From Paenibacillus sp. 37 (GTDB lineage: Bacteria > Bacillota > Bacilli > Paenibacillales > Paenibacillaceae): a DNA stretch of 64,000 nt. The notes under the pieces are model-generated. The model made no database searches and was not told the DNA's origin. It was given only the letters and a program-made list of their open reading frames with translations. Location: the NCBI RefSeq assembly GCF_008386395.1, contig NZ_CP043762.1, positions 479,321 through 543,320 of the forward strand. Reading direction: 5' to 3'. How positions within the stretch are numbered: the stretch's first letter is position 1; every line of letters starts with the position of its first letter. This document shows positions 54,148 through 63,363 of the stretch, piece by piece. The translations under genes were made by a program, and so were the position numbers.

Positions 54148-54568
54148 TCAAATATCCATTATATTAATAACAGTGGAGAGTTTGTAATCAGCATGTTTAT
54201 TTAAATCAACTAGAAAATCATTTAAATATTCATTTGACGGAAACCTGCACTCCAACATATAACATCCCTCTCCACTAATCCTATAGTTATTTATTATATA
54301 GTTCATTTGTGTCTCTATAAAAGAGAGATAAAAATTGATAGTTTGTTTCTTTTGTGAATATCGTAATAAATGCGTGTATATAGCAGCTCAATTTAGCTTG
54401 ATTAACTTTAATGGTATATCCCTCAATAACTCCATTGTCTTCTAATTTTGCTACCTTGGACGCAGTAGCTTGTCTAGTCATATGAATTTTTGTGCCAAGT
54501 TCTTTCATCGTAACTCGACTGTTATTGGATAATTCATCTAATATTCGACGATCAGTATTGTCTAACAT
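54148..54568 (-). pseudogene. Lrp/AsnC-family regulator with one frameshift
   Basis: Frame 1 from ATG 54568 reads MLDNTDRRILDELSNNSR, TMKELGTKIHMTRQATASKV and KLEDNGVIEGYTIKVNQAKL. Near 54350 the frame must shift by one base to continue TINFYLSFIETQMNYIINNY, RISGEGCYMLECRFPSNEYL, NDFLVDLNKHADYKLSTVIN and stop at 54148-54150. Rejoined length is about 140 aa, normal for the family. A single indel in an otherwise well-kept gene suggests recent loss. It is a paralogue of 27966-28379. Confidence 0.85.
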
Positions 54569-54686
54569 TTGTTTTGTATTCCTTTCTTTAATGAATTGAG
54601 GATCAGCATCTTTAATTTCATTTTATCCATTATGCAACAAGTATAGTCTGATTTAGTACAATACACCACGCGCAAATTGTAAATAC

Positions 54687-55668
54687 TTATTCATCAACTA
54701 CGCTTTTTAAAATCTCATAAGAATGAATCTCCTTTTTAGATTCGTATATATTTGATATCACAATGAGTTCATCTACTTGATACGTCTGCTGAAATTTAAT
54801 CAAATCACTCCGAAGAGTGTCCGCGTCACCCAGAATGGTATACCCTAGTCGATGGTATATAATGTCCAGTTCAGCTTGAGTTAAAGATTGTAGGAAGTTT
54901 TCAGTCGGCGGAACAAGCTGACTTAAATTATTTGTATAAATATCGATACATACTTACAAATGACTCGATGAATCAGTGTAGCCTCCTCCACTGAATCAGT
55001 TACGATCACACAGATACAAGCCATCACATAAGGTTCCTGCAGATAAGCAGACGGTTTGAAGTTTTCACGATAAATAGTCAGCGCTTCACTCATATCATGC
55101 GGTGCGAATTGTGCACCAAATACATAAGGTAAGCCAAGATTTGCGGCGATTTTAGCTGAACCTGTAGAGGAGCCTAATACAAAAAGTGGCACATTCGTTC
55201 CGATACCTGGATAAGCACGAATTTCCCCTCGAACGCCCTCATTTCCTACATATTGCAATATCTCTTTTACTTCTCGTTCGAAGAAAAACACACCATTATG
55301 GTTAGACCGTCGAATCACTTCAGCAGTTTTTTGATCCGTCCAAGGTGCACGCCCTAATGCTAAATCTACTCGATCCGGATACAACGTTTCAAGAGTTCCG
55401 AACTGCTCAGCTACAACTAAAGGTGAGTGATTAGGTAACATAATACCACCTGAACCCACACGAATTTCCGCTGTGTTTGATAGTATGTGCTGTACAATTG
55501 AGACGACAGCTGCACTTGCATATGCATCATGATTATGGTGTTCTGCAAACCAAATACGATTCTATCTGCAGCCTTAGCTAAAGATACTGCGGAATCAATT
55601 CCTTTTTTCATTGTTTCGCCTTGTCATAATGGAGCAACTGACAAGACAGATATATCAAATTTTTTCAT
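54687..55668 (-). pseudogene. LLM-class flavin-dependent oxidoreductase, disrupted
   Basis: Start MKKFDISVLSVAPL (ATG 55668, GAGGTG upstream), then an in-frame TGA. After a frameshift near 55555 comes FAEHHNHDAYASAAVVSIVQ, then RVGSGGIMLPNHSPLVVAEQ, GTLETLYPDRVDLALGRAPW and FVLGSSTGSAKIAANLGLPY, the hallmarks of bacterial luciferase-like monooxygenases. A second frameshift near 54950 leads to TENFLQSLTQAELDIIYHRL and DELIVISNIYESKKEIHSYE to the stop at 54687. Three lesions, so inactive. 55669-56062 holds no recognisable gene. Confidence 0.88.
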
Positions 55669-55912
55669 GATTTCACCTCAAGAATACTATTTTTATGCAA
55701 AATTGATAGAGAATATAATCTTTTATGTTGAATGTAGATCCCTCTCGATCGCATATCAAATAAATGTATACTTTCTTAATCCATTGTTACATAGAGAAAA
55801 TAAAGTGATCTCGCGCTTTTGCTTTCAAGTTGAAAGTTTATATAAAAATAAAATTGCCATTTTCAATGTAATAGAATATCTAATGGTCAAACATATTTTC
55901 AAAAATAAACTA

Positions 55913-56041
<129 letters not shown>

Positions 56042-56062
56042 TCACGGTTTATTAAAAATAAT

Positions 56063-56089
56063 GAAAGAGACCCTTCAAGGGTCTCTTTC
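56063..56089 (-). terminator. Terminator downstream of the MBL lipoprotein gene
   Basis: GAAAGAGACCCTT and AAGGGTCTCTTTC form a perfect palindrome around one base; likely 11 bp with a small loop. It lies 43 bp after the stop. Confidence 0.8.
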
Positions 56090-56131
56090 CATACAAATTT
56101 AAAATTACTAGACGTTTTTTCTGTTTTCACC

Positions 56132-57037
56132 TTAAAATGAGTAAGATTCTCCATCGTCTGGAACTAATACATTAGACTCAATTCCTTTTTCGTTGATAAA
56201 GTTCTTTAATTCTTCTCTGGACAATCCCCAATGGTTAACTGCTTCCAAGTGGCTAACAATGATGTCAGCTTCAGGAGCTGCCTTGTATACTTCATATATG
56301 TCTTCTTTACCCATAATAAGGGGGCCACCTTCAAGAAACTGATTTTCACCACCGTTTAGCATAATAACTTCTGGTTTATAGGTATCGATAACTTCTTGTA
56401 CATTTTCATACCAGACTGTATCACCAGCTAAATACAATGTCTTTTCATCTGTTTGTTGGAAGACAATCCCCATAACATTTCCCATGAGCTTTGCCGTTTC
56501 TCCATGTCCGTGACGACCATCAACTTCAGTAAGTTCAACTCCATTAAAGTCTATACCTACTTCTTCTTCCATGACTTCAATATTCGTGAATCCTAATTCT
56601 TTGGCTAATTCAGCATCCTGTTCATCTTGCATAAACATTTTTATGTCCTTAGGCAGCTGTTCTTTTGCTGCTTGATCAAAGTGATCCTCATGTGTATGAG
56701 TAATGATGACAGCATCTACACCATCAAGAATCTCATCAACGGACATTGGTAATTCAACGATTGGATTTCGATCATCTCTTTCGGCTGGAAGGAAAGGATC
56801 AAATTCACCTTTTTTGGAAAACATCGGATCAATTGAGAACTTTTGCCCACCGTATTCTACAGTTAATGTAGCATTTCGGATTTGTTGGATATTCATTTCC
56901 TGTTCTTGTTTTTGAGCAGTATTTTGCTCATCTATTGGTTGGCTCTCCTGAGGGGTACCGCAAGCAGCTAATAATGCGCTCATCAGAAGTGCTGTTATTA
57001 GGAGCATAAATGTCTTTTTATATTTCTTCATATTCAT
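56132..57037 (-). CDS. MBL-fold hydrolase, membrane-anchored lipoprotein
   Basis: 301 aa. Lipoprotein signal with lipobox SALLAACG (C26) and a short polar linker, then a UlaG-like MBL domain beginning NIQQIRNATLTVEYGGQKFS. Metal motif THTHEDHFD (about 111-119), LAGDTVWYE and SHLEAVNH. Strikingly similar to the cytosolic MBL protein at 24396-25178, so the same enzymatic type is displayed outside the membrane here. Start is ATG 57037, with a second ATG two codons on at better spacing to GAGG. Substrate unknown. Confidence 0.88.
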   Translation of the reverse strand: MNMKKYKKTFMLLITALLMSALLAACGTPQESQPIDEQNTAQKQEQEMNIQQIRNATLTVEYGGQKFSIDPMFSKKGEFDPFLPAERDDRNPIVELPMSVDEILDGVDAVIITHTHEDHFDQAAKEQLPKDIKMFMQDEQDAELAKELGFTNIEVMEEEVGIDFNGVELTEVDGRHGHGETAKLMGNVMGIVFQQTDEKTLYLAGDTVWYENVQEVIDTYKPEVIMLNGGENQFLEGGPLIMGKEDIYEVYKAAPEADIIVSHLEAVNHWGLSREELKNFINEKGIESNVLVPDDGESYSF

Positions 57038-57774
57038 AAAACCTCAATTCTTAAATTTATAATTATTTTTTCATTTGAATACACAAGATAATGAAAAGAA
57101 TTGAATTATCTCTTCTTCTGTGTATGGCCACGGCTAAATAATAAAACTATCAGCAGCTTGAATTGCAAAGTCCAGATTATCAGTACACATACAGCAACAG
57201 AGAAGGACTTGCATCCGATACAACGGAAACCTAGCAATACTGGCCTTAGCATAGGATATGAAACATAACCGCTTACTACTCCCTTGGCATTTGCATAACC
57301 AGGATAGTCCTAATTCATTCGCCGCCATTTCATTCTATGAATAGTTTTCTCTCCCTTTGGCATAGAGCCAAGTAGTACTCCTGTTGCCATAGAACGACCC
57401 AGAACTGAGAAACATCTGGTAACTTACCGTAATAAAACATACTTTGTCTATTGTTTTAGTAGGAATTGGAGCATATGAGCGCACTTAGTTATTCTGAGCA
57501 CTGGCTTTTACTAAATAGTTTCACCTTGATTTCCTGCTTTTTTATATAATGTTTTTCACTTAAATTATGAAATTTTTGAGGTATTACATCATTAAGATGC
57601 GAATCCATTACCTTCATTCTTGGATAACTTTTGCAAATAAAAACACTCTTTACGAAGGATCTGTTGCTTGACTTTTTCTGCATATGGTAGCCCTTTTTAA
57701 CGCTGCTTTTCATTAGTTCATTAATTCATTGTAACAAGTCCCATCATTTTTTCACCGTCCTAACTGATTTAAAT
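57038..57774. other. Gene-free stretch with possible membrane-protein relic
   Basis: No intact gene. On the minus strand between about 57470 and 57120 broken frames give hydrophobic pieces (GVVSGYVSYPMLRPVLLGFR, SVAVCVLIIWTLQFKLLIVL) that may descend from a membrane protein; I cannot name it. 57490-57715 has a short basic frame of no recognised family. Confidence 0.3.
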
Positions 57775-58317
57775 TTATTCAATAATTTGAGTATGGAAGC
57801 AACGTTTCATATGGTTTACCATTGTTTCTCCTAGGTCAGTAAATGTTGCTATCCCTCGTTTATGAATGGCTGTTTTGAATCCTTCTGCGTCTGCTCCTGC
57901 AACTGTTAAAAAGTCACAAATATCCGTCGTTACCCCAATAGTATGGACCTTTTCTACTCCTAAAATTCTTAAATTTTCAGCCAAATCGGTTTTAAAAAAT
58001 GCATTATAGTTCGTTTTAGGTATATAAAATACATTTTCATGATTCTTATTATCTTGAAACCAATCATATAATTCTCCGTACAATTGTTGTCCTTCTGTAC
58101 CCACAATATTATGAGGTGGCCACAATTCAAAATGTGGGTCATTTTGTTGATGCGCATCCATTGATACGACAACTACATTTCCCTCTGCTAAAAAACTTGT
58201 TGCCACATCCTTAATATAAGGCACGATGTCTTGCGCTGGCTTACCAACGGTCAATGTTCCATTATCAGCAACAAAATCATTACTCATATCAACAATTAAC
58301 AAAGCTTCTTTCACCAT
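57775..58317 (-). CDS. pncA: Nicotinamidase (isochorismatase-family)
   Basis: 180 aa. Catalytic triad visible as D10 (LLIVDMSNDF), K101 (FYIPKTNYNAF) and C134 (GVTTDICDF). Metal ligands are D54 and H56 in SMDAHQQND and H69 in PPHNIVGT. It converts nicotinamide to nicotinate. The start has a GGGAG site. It is the last gene of an apparent operon read leftwards, 57 bp after pncB, which uses its product. Sirtuins encoded upstream release nicotinamide, the substrate. Confidence 0.92.
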   Translation of the reverse strand: MVKEALLIVDMSNDFVADNGTLTVGKPAQDIVPYIKDVATSFLAEGNVVVVSMDAHQQNDPHFELWPPHNIVGTEGQQLYGELYDWFQDNKNHENVFYIPKTNYNAFFKTDLAENLRILGVEKVHTIGVTTDICDFLTVAGADAEGFKTAIHKRGIATFTDLGETMVNHMKRCFHTQIIE

Positions 58318-58374
58318 TTTAATTCAACTCCCAGAAGTTTTTTTCGGAATTACACTTCTTCTAGATGTTTTCCC

Positions 58375-59838
58375 CTATACAGGGACAGCATTTCGGGCGT
58401 GTTTTTTTGCTTCCTCAATGTTTTTCATTTTGTTGTCCCAACAAGCCTGACTTAGATCCACAGGATATTCCGCTGGATTTAATGAACGTTTGTATTCGTC
58501 CCATAAAAGGCCTAGTTGTTGCCCGGCATAGGATTGAATCTCTTGGGCTGATGGACTTTCATACACAAGTGTGCCATGGTCGAAAATATCTTCGTGCAAG
58601 TCTTTGGCTGTAAAATTGGTGACAAAATTTCCAATGTACGTATGCACAGGGTGAAACATATGAAGTTTTGATTCTTTTTCTGGTTGTTCGTTGGCTAAGG
58701 CGATATAATCCCCTTCTGATTTTTTCGTAAGATTATTGATAATACGATATACCTTTTTTAAGCCTGGTGTTGTGACTTTCTCAGGGCTTGCAGAAATTTT
58801 GATCGTGTCACGCATCTGTCCGTTGTTGTCTTCAATGGAGACCAGTTTGTACACAGCACCCAAAGCTGGTTGATCGTAGGCAGTGATGGCTTTGGTACCA
58901 ACTCCCCATGCATCTATTTTCGCTCCTTGTGCGTTTAAGCTCATAATCGTATATTCATCAAGATCATTCGAAGCAAAAATTTTAGCGTCGACAAATCCTG
59001 CTTGATCTAATAACTTTCTTGCTTCTTTGGAGAGGTAAGCCAAATCTCCACTATCTAAACGAATGCCTACAAAATTTATCTTGTCGCCTAGTTCTTTGGC
59101 AACTTTGATTGCCGTAGGAACACCTGATTTTAAAGTGTCATAGGTATCCACTAAGAAGACGCAATTTTTGTGACTTTTTGCATATTTATGGAAAGCATTG
59201 TATTCATCTTGATACGCTTGAACAAAGGAATGTGCATGTGTTCCTGAAACAGGAAGCCCAAATCGTTTTCCTGCTCGAACATTACTTGTGCTTGAGAACC
59301 CACCAATATAAGCAGCTCTTGTCCCCCATAAAGCGGCATCGAATTCATGTGCGCGTCTTGATCCAAACTCTGAAACGGGTTGATCACCTGCGACTTGTTT
59401 AATTCGAGAAGCTTTGGTTGCAATGAGTGTTTGATAGTTCACGATATTCAACAATGCCGTCTCGATGAGTTGCGCTTCGAATAACAACGCTTCGATACGA
59501 AGAATGGGTTCGTTGCCAAATACAACTTCCCCTTCTTTCATGGCACGAACCGTCCCTGTAAAACGTACAGTTCGTAAAAAGTCAACGTAGTCTTCTTGAT
59601 AACCAAGTTCTTTTAAATACTCCAAATCGCTTTCAGAAAAATAAAACGTTTGGAGGTAATCAATGATTCGTTCCAATCCAGCGAAAATCGCATACCCATT
59701 TCCAAACGGCAATTTCCGAAAATACAATTCAAATACAGCTTTTTTCGTATGAATATTGTCTTCCCAATAAGCTTCTGTCATATTGATTTGGTACAAGTCC
59801 GTGTGTAGGGCGAAGCTGTCATCTATATACTTGTTCAT
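58375..59838 (-). CDS. pncB: Nicotinate phosphoribosyltransferase
   Basis: 487 aa, normal for the long bacterial type. Start MNKYIDDSFALHTDLYQINM; conserved blocks SEFGSRRAHEFDAALWGTRA, GTHAHSFVQAY, FVGIRLDSGDLAYLSKEAR and IFASNDLDEYTI, GVGTKAITAYDQPALGAVYK. It converts nicotinate plus PRPP and ATP to nicotinate mononucleotide. AGGAGG before ATG 59838. Follows the HD-domain gene by 58 bp. Confidence 0.94.
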   Translation of the reverse strand: MNKYIDDSFALHTDLYQINMTEAYWEDNIHTKKAVFELYFRKLPFGNGYAIFAGLERIIDYLQTFYFSESDLEYLKELGYQEDYVDFLRTVRFTGTVRAMKEGEVVFGNEPILRIEALLFEAQLIETALLNIVNYQTLIATKASRIKQVAGDQPVSEFGSRRAHEFDAALWGTRAAYIGGFSSTSNVRAGKRFGLPVSGTHAHSFVQAYQDEYNAFHKYAKSHKNCVFLVDTYDTLKSGVPTAIKVAKELGDKINFVGIRLDSGDLAYLSKEARKLLDQAGFVDAKIFASNDLDEYTIMSLNAQGAKIDAWGVGTKAITAYDQPALGAVYKLVSIEDNNGQMRDTIKISASPEKVTTPGLKKVYRIINNLTKKSEGDYIALANEQPEKESKLHMFHPVHTYIGNFVTNFTAKDLHEDIFDHGTLVYESPSAQEIQSYAGQQLGLLWDEYKRSLNPAEYPVDLSQACWDNKMKNIEEAKKHARNAVPV

Positions 59839-59896
59839 TACACTAACCTCCTAAGCACATAAAATTTGCTCGGACTTGCTCACGAAAAGTAGATAT

Positions 59897-60475
59897 TTAC
59901 AACTTAGTTTCACTACTTTTACGTAAGAGATCTTTAGCAAAGTCAACAAGTTGACATGCCTCTTCGGTCCGAAGAAACTTTACATCCAAACCATCAGGGC
60001 CTAGACGGAATCTATCCAGTGCATCAGCATCCTTGAAAATTTGATACAACAATACGGATCGTTCACTTAAACTAGATGACTTTTTAATCTCTGACAAACC
60101 AAGAGAATCATCCTGGTCATGGTAGTAGGTGATGTAATAGGTTTGCTCATCATATGGCAAATCGTGCTCACGGCTATACTCTTTGTAATACTCCGCCGCA
60201 CGACTTCCATGTCCTTTATCAATCCCATCATCAAGACGCCTAGAATCATGGAAAACAGCGGCCATTGCCAGTGCGTTCTTTTCTTCCTCACTTAAGTTTT
60301 TTTGATGTCCGATGAAGAGTGCTAATAACAGCACGCGGGCGCAATGGGTTTTCGTATGCCATTCACTATCTGGAAGCCAAAACTCAATCTTTTCTTCCAT
60401 GAATGTATACCATTGTTCATAAGGCTTTTTGATTGGTTGGAAGACTGATTCATTAAGAACATTGGCCAAAAACAT
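59897..60475 (-). CDS. HD-domain phosphohydrolase-like protein
   Basis: 192 aa. HD superfamily metal ligands: H in THCARVLLLAL, HD in AAVFHDSRRLDDG, H in DKGHGSRAAEYY and D in KDADALDRFRLG. Such proteins hydrolyse phosphoesters or nucleotides; the target is unknown, but a nucleotide or ADP-ribose-type substrate would fit the operon. RBS GAGGAGGG. It lies 35 bp downstream of one sirtuin and 58 bp upstream of pncB. Confidence 0.85.
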   Translation of the reverse strand: MFLANVLNESVFQPIKKPYEQWYTFMEEKIEFWLPDSEWHTKTHCARVLLLALFIGHQKNLSEEEKNALAMAAVFHDSRRLDDGIDKGHGSRAAEYYKEYSREHDLPYDEQTYYITYYHDQDDSLGLSEIKKSSSLSERSVLLYQIFKDADALDRFRLGPDGLDVKFLRTEEACQLVDFAKDLLRKSSETKL

Positions 60476-60509
60476 CTTTCATTCCCTCCTCTGTTTCTAT
60501 TGGGGTGGA

Positions 60510-61361
60510 TCAACTTATTTCATTTGTACCAATTGCTTGTAACACTTCCGCAATATCGCCATCAATCCCAATAGATTTATCAGCAATGACATCTGGAATA
60601 TAAAGCTCTCTCCCTTTATTAAAGGTAATATAGGTAGCATTTTCCTCTAATCTAGTTAAATTCATAAACGGGGCTTTAATCAATTGATTTCTTGCTCCTA
60701 CACCTAATTCCAGTAGGACTAATTTCTTACCATTAGCATTTTCGATAAAATCCTGATAAGCCTGAAAGCTGGCTTGCCATGCCTCACCCCTTAGAAAATT
60801 CCGATCGACTTCGACATGGACCTGCATGGGGCCACCACATTCTGGACATTTAGGAATAAGGTTTGAAGGAACTTTTCCATTTTCTTGGTTTCGGGCCATT
60901 TTACTCAGTATTTCGTCACCTTGATAAATTCGATTATGGCAACCATTAGAACATTGCAAATACCGAATATTGCCCTCTATCTCGAAAAGACGTTCCTTTG
61001 GAAATCCTGCCAGTGTAAAATGAGAATCTGTATTAGAGGTAACCACAAAATAATTTTTATCCTTCACCAGTTCATAAAGGTTCTTCATAACAGGACTAGC
61101 TTCCTTGTTGTTTAAAAAGTAGGCGTACATACGGCTGAAAAATGCCCACTTTTCTTCCTCAGAAGGATATGGATAAAAAACTCCCTGCAGGATGCTACGA
61201 AAACCATACCTTTTACTAAAATCACCAAAATGTTCCAGAAAGGATGAATCCTCTGCAAAAATATTATAACCTCCCGAAATGGCCAGGCCGTTACTTGCGC
61301 CGATTAAAATGCTATCTGCCTTCTTGATTTTGCTTAAAACTTCTTGATACTTCTCTTCCAT
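60510..61361 (-). CDS. Sir2-family protein, class M-like sirtuin (copy 1)
   Basis: 283 aa from ATG 61361, with GGAGG 6 nt upstream; an earlier ATG overlaps that site. NAD-binding start LIGASNGLAISGGYNIF in place of GAGIS..SGIPDFR. SNTDSHF takes the TQNID position. The usual catalytic HG is replaced by IEGNIRYLQC. Zinc-type cysteines CSNGC (about 138) and CPEC (about 175) are present, then LLELGVGARNQL and YITFNKGREL. These deviations resemble class M sirtuins (SirTM), protein ADP-ribosyltransferases linked to lipoylated proteins. No macrodomain or lipoate ligase gene is adjacent. A 70% length-matched paralogue precedes it. Confidence 0.82.
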   Translation of the reverse strand: MEEKYQEVLSKIKKADSILIGASNGLAISGGYNIFAEDSSFLEHFGDFSKRYGFRSILQGVFYPYPSEEEKWAFFSRMYAYFLNNKEASPVMKNLYELVKDKNYFVVTSNTDSHFTLAGFPKERLFEIEGNIRYLQCSNGCHNRIYQGDEILSKMARNQENGKVPSNLIPKCPECGGPMQVHVEVDRNFLRGEAWQASFQAYQDFIENANGKKLVLLELGVGARNQLIKAPFMNLTRLEENATYITFNKGRELYIPDVIADKSIGIDGDIAEVLQAIGTNEIS

Positions 61362-61442
61362 ACGAACCTCCATTTTTTTAAATTTTGATGAATCTATTTT
61401 GCTTATTGAATTCGTGTAATGCGAAGCCGGATTGCTCAGTAC

Positions 61443-62321
61443 TTATCCAATATCCGAATCTCTTTTTCCCTTCCCGTTCAAAGCATCTTGTAAGACACGT
61501 CCAATATCTTCTTTAATGGCAAGTCCTTTTTCACTTAACTCTTGAGGAACTAACGCATCTTTAGGATTTATTGTAATGTAGTAGGCATCCGGAAAACTGT
61601 AAGTCATATTCCAGAATGGCTCTTTAATAAACATCGGTGTCATTGTTCCAACGCCTAATTCCAGAAAGAGAATCTTTTTATCTTTGTTATTGATAAGATA
61701 CTCATTGTATTTTCTTAATTCATATCTGTAAGAGCTTCCTTCCAAAAATACATAAGAGCGCACCCATGGTTCCATTTCCTGCCCGCATTTTGGACATACT
61801 GGAACTAACTCTGTTGGAATTCTGGTTCCATCTATGTTTGCATACATGTTCTCAACTTGCTCCTTATTAAAATAAACCTGGTCATGGCAACGGGAGCCAC
61901 ATTGAAAATAACGCATATCCCCTTGAATTGGGGAAACTTTTTCTTCAGGGAAAGTCTTGGAAAACTGTGCGTCTTGATTCGTTGTAACAATGAAATAGTC
62001 TTTACCTTGAAGAAGTTGCAATAAATCAAGGTAAGGGCGACCGGCTTCGGCATCATATATAAATTTGATTTCAGTAGCAAGAAAAGCCCAACGTTCTTCT
62101 CTTGTAGAAAATCGGTAATAAAAGCCCTCAAAAAGGTTTGTAATACCATATTTATCTGCAAATATCCCGAAATGCTTCAGAAAATTTTCATCCGTATGAT
62201 AAAAACTGTGTCCGATAGCCTCAGACATCCCAGCAGCTCCACCAACCACAATTGCCTCAGCTTCTTCAATTTTTTGCAGTAATCTGTTTATATTGTCTTG
62301 ATATTGTTGTTGTAATAACAT
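61443..62321 (-). CDS. Sir2-family protein, class M-like sirtuin (copy 2)
   Basis: 292 aa. NAD-binding VVGGAAGMSEAIGHSFY, TNQDAQF at the TQNID position, IQGDMRYFQC in place of the catalytic HG, zinc cysteines CGSRC and CPKC, and LELGVGTMTPMFIKEPFWN. Homologous along its length to copy 1 but clearly divergent, so an old duplication. The start has AAGGAGA about 12 nt upstream. The promoter region holds an inverted repeat (62408-62425) shared with the hxlR/nad promoter. First gene of the leftward operon sirtuin-sirtuin-HD-pncB-pncA. Confidence 0.82.
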   Translation of the reverse strand: MLLQQQYQDNINRLLQKIEEAEAIVVGGAAGMSEAIGHSFYHTDENFLKHFGIFADKYGITNLFEGFYYRFSTREERWAFLATEIKFIYDAEAGRPYLDLLQLLQGKDYFIVTTNQDAQFSKTFPEEKVSPIQGDMRYFQCGSRCHDQVYFNKEQVENMYANIDGTRIPTELVPVCPKCGQEMEPWVRSYVFLEGSSYRYELRKYNEYLINNKDKKILFLELGVGTMTPMFIKEPFWNMTYSFPDAYYITINPKDALVPQELSEKGLAIKEDIGRVLQDALNGKGKRDSDIG

Positions 62322-62407
62322 CTTTTTATTTGTCTCCTTTACTTTGAATTAAATATAATATACAGCTGTTATGGACAAGTAAACAAGTATGCACTTTTTA
62401 GACATAT

Positions 62408-62425
62408 ACTATCCAAAAGGATAGT
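62408..62425. promoter_or_regulatory. HxlR-type operator upstream of the sirtuin operon
   Basis: ACTATCC-AAAA-GGATAGT, a perfect 7-4-7 inverted repeat 87-104 bp upstream of the sirtuin start. With AAACAAGTATGCACTTTT at 62378-62395 it repeats the arrangement at 63313-63357. Between operator and gene, TTGTCC and TATATT on the minus strand could be -35 and -10 boxes. Confidence 0.7.
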
Positions 62426-62426
62426 G

Positions 62427-62475
62427 AGGTTTTAATAAAATCCATACAATAAGGTTGCTGACAGCCGATTATTGG
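62427..62475 (+). pseudogene. 5' remnant of a second hxlR gene
   Basis: TTTAATAAAATCCATACAAT and GGTTGCTGACAGCC align with the beginning of the intact hxlR at 63361-63400 (TTATGACAAAATCCAAGGTT, GTTGCTGATAGC). The start codon is lost, and homology ends after about 18 codons. It shows that the operator region upstream of the sirtuins was once paired with its own hxlR copy. Confidence 0.55.
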
Positions 62476-62530
62476 TTCAATAAAATAACCTCCTATACGG
62501 AGCGGCGTCCCTTCAAACAAGTGCTTCCTT

Positions 62531-63192
62531 TCACCAAGTATCAAATGGAGTTACGGGTAACTCCCGCTTATGCTTTGTTACTTCGAATCGGTTTTCAATA
62601 TTCTCATTAACACTAGGCTTAACTTTGTTACCTAATAAATATTGATCAAGAACATCGTACTTAATCCCAAGTTCCGTCTCATCCGCTTGCAGAGGTTTGT
62701 TATCGAGCAAGTCTGCCGATGGAGTATTTAGATAAAATTGCTCGGTGGCATTAAGCTCCTTCAAGAGTTCGCGCCCCTGCCCTTTTGTGAGGCCGGCCAA
62801 TGGAAGGATGTCAGCTGCACCGTCGTCGAATTTCGTAAAGTACCCTGTTACAGCCTCGGCTGCATGATCCGTACTGATGACCAGACATTGCTGTTCTCCA
62901 GCAATCGTGTACTGTGCAACCATACGCATTCTTGCTTTAACATTCCCCTTATGACAGTCAGCCATGACTTCACCCGTCGCATTATTATAGGCTTTGACAA
63001 AAGCCTGCCAATTGTGACAGCCTTCCGGCAAGCTTCGAATGAAATATGCATTTGTTTGTCGGAACGCTGACTGGAGCAAGGCAGGAAGATGACGCGATCC
63101 AATTTACATCGATGAGCGACTGTACTTGCCGTCCACAGGTGAATATTAGTGACCGGGTCGAAGGAAGATCCGAAAATCCCGATTTTTCCCAC
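62531..63192 (-). pseudogene. Chimeric relic: start of nadD joined to end of nadE
   Basis: GTG 63192 starts MGKIGIFGSSFDPVTNIHLW and [20 protein letters not shown], the nucleotide-binding start of NadD (nicotinate mononucleotide adenylyltransferase). Near 63050 it passes, in another frame, into the last about 150 residues of ammonia-type NAD synthetase Nad[61 protein letters not shown] and [18 protein letters not shown], ending PFDTW and a TGA where family members have WK. The rest of nadD and the NadE ATP-binding SGG.DS part are missing. It is most simply a deletion between adjacent nadD and nadE genes. Confidence 0.82.
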
Positions 63193-63339
63193 ACCATCTT
63201 AACTTTTGAATGGGCAAATATTTAAACCTAGGGGTGTATAATTCGCCCCAAAATTTATTCCAATCCTCCTTTACTTAAATTCAAATGTATTATATAGTCT
63301 ATATATATTTTTAAACAAGTATGCACTTTTACGGCGCAT

Positions 63340-63357
63340 ACTATCTAGGAGGATAGT
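63340..63357. promoter_or_regulatory. HxlR operator between nadD'/nadE' relic and hxlR
   Basis: ACTATC-TAGGAG-GATAGT, a 6-6-6 inverted repeat that covers the hxlR ribosome site and ends 6 bp before its ATG. Upstream AAACAAGTATGCACTTTT (63313-63330) is identical to that near 62380. The position suggests tight autorepression plus control of the divergent nad genes. Confidence 0.75.
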
Positions 63358-63363
63358 GTAATT

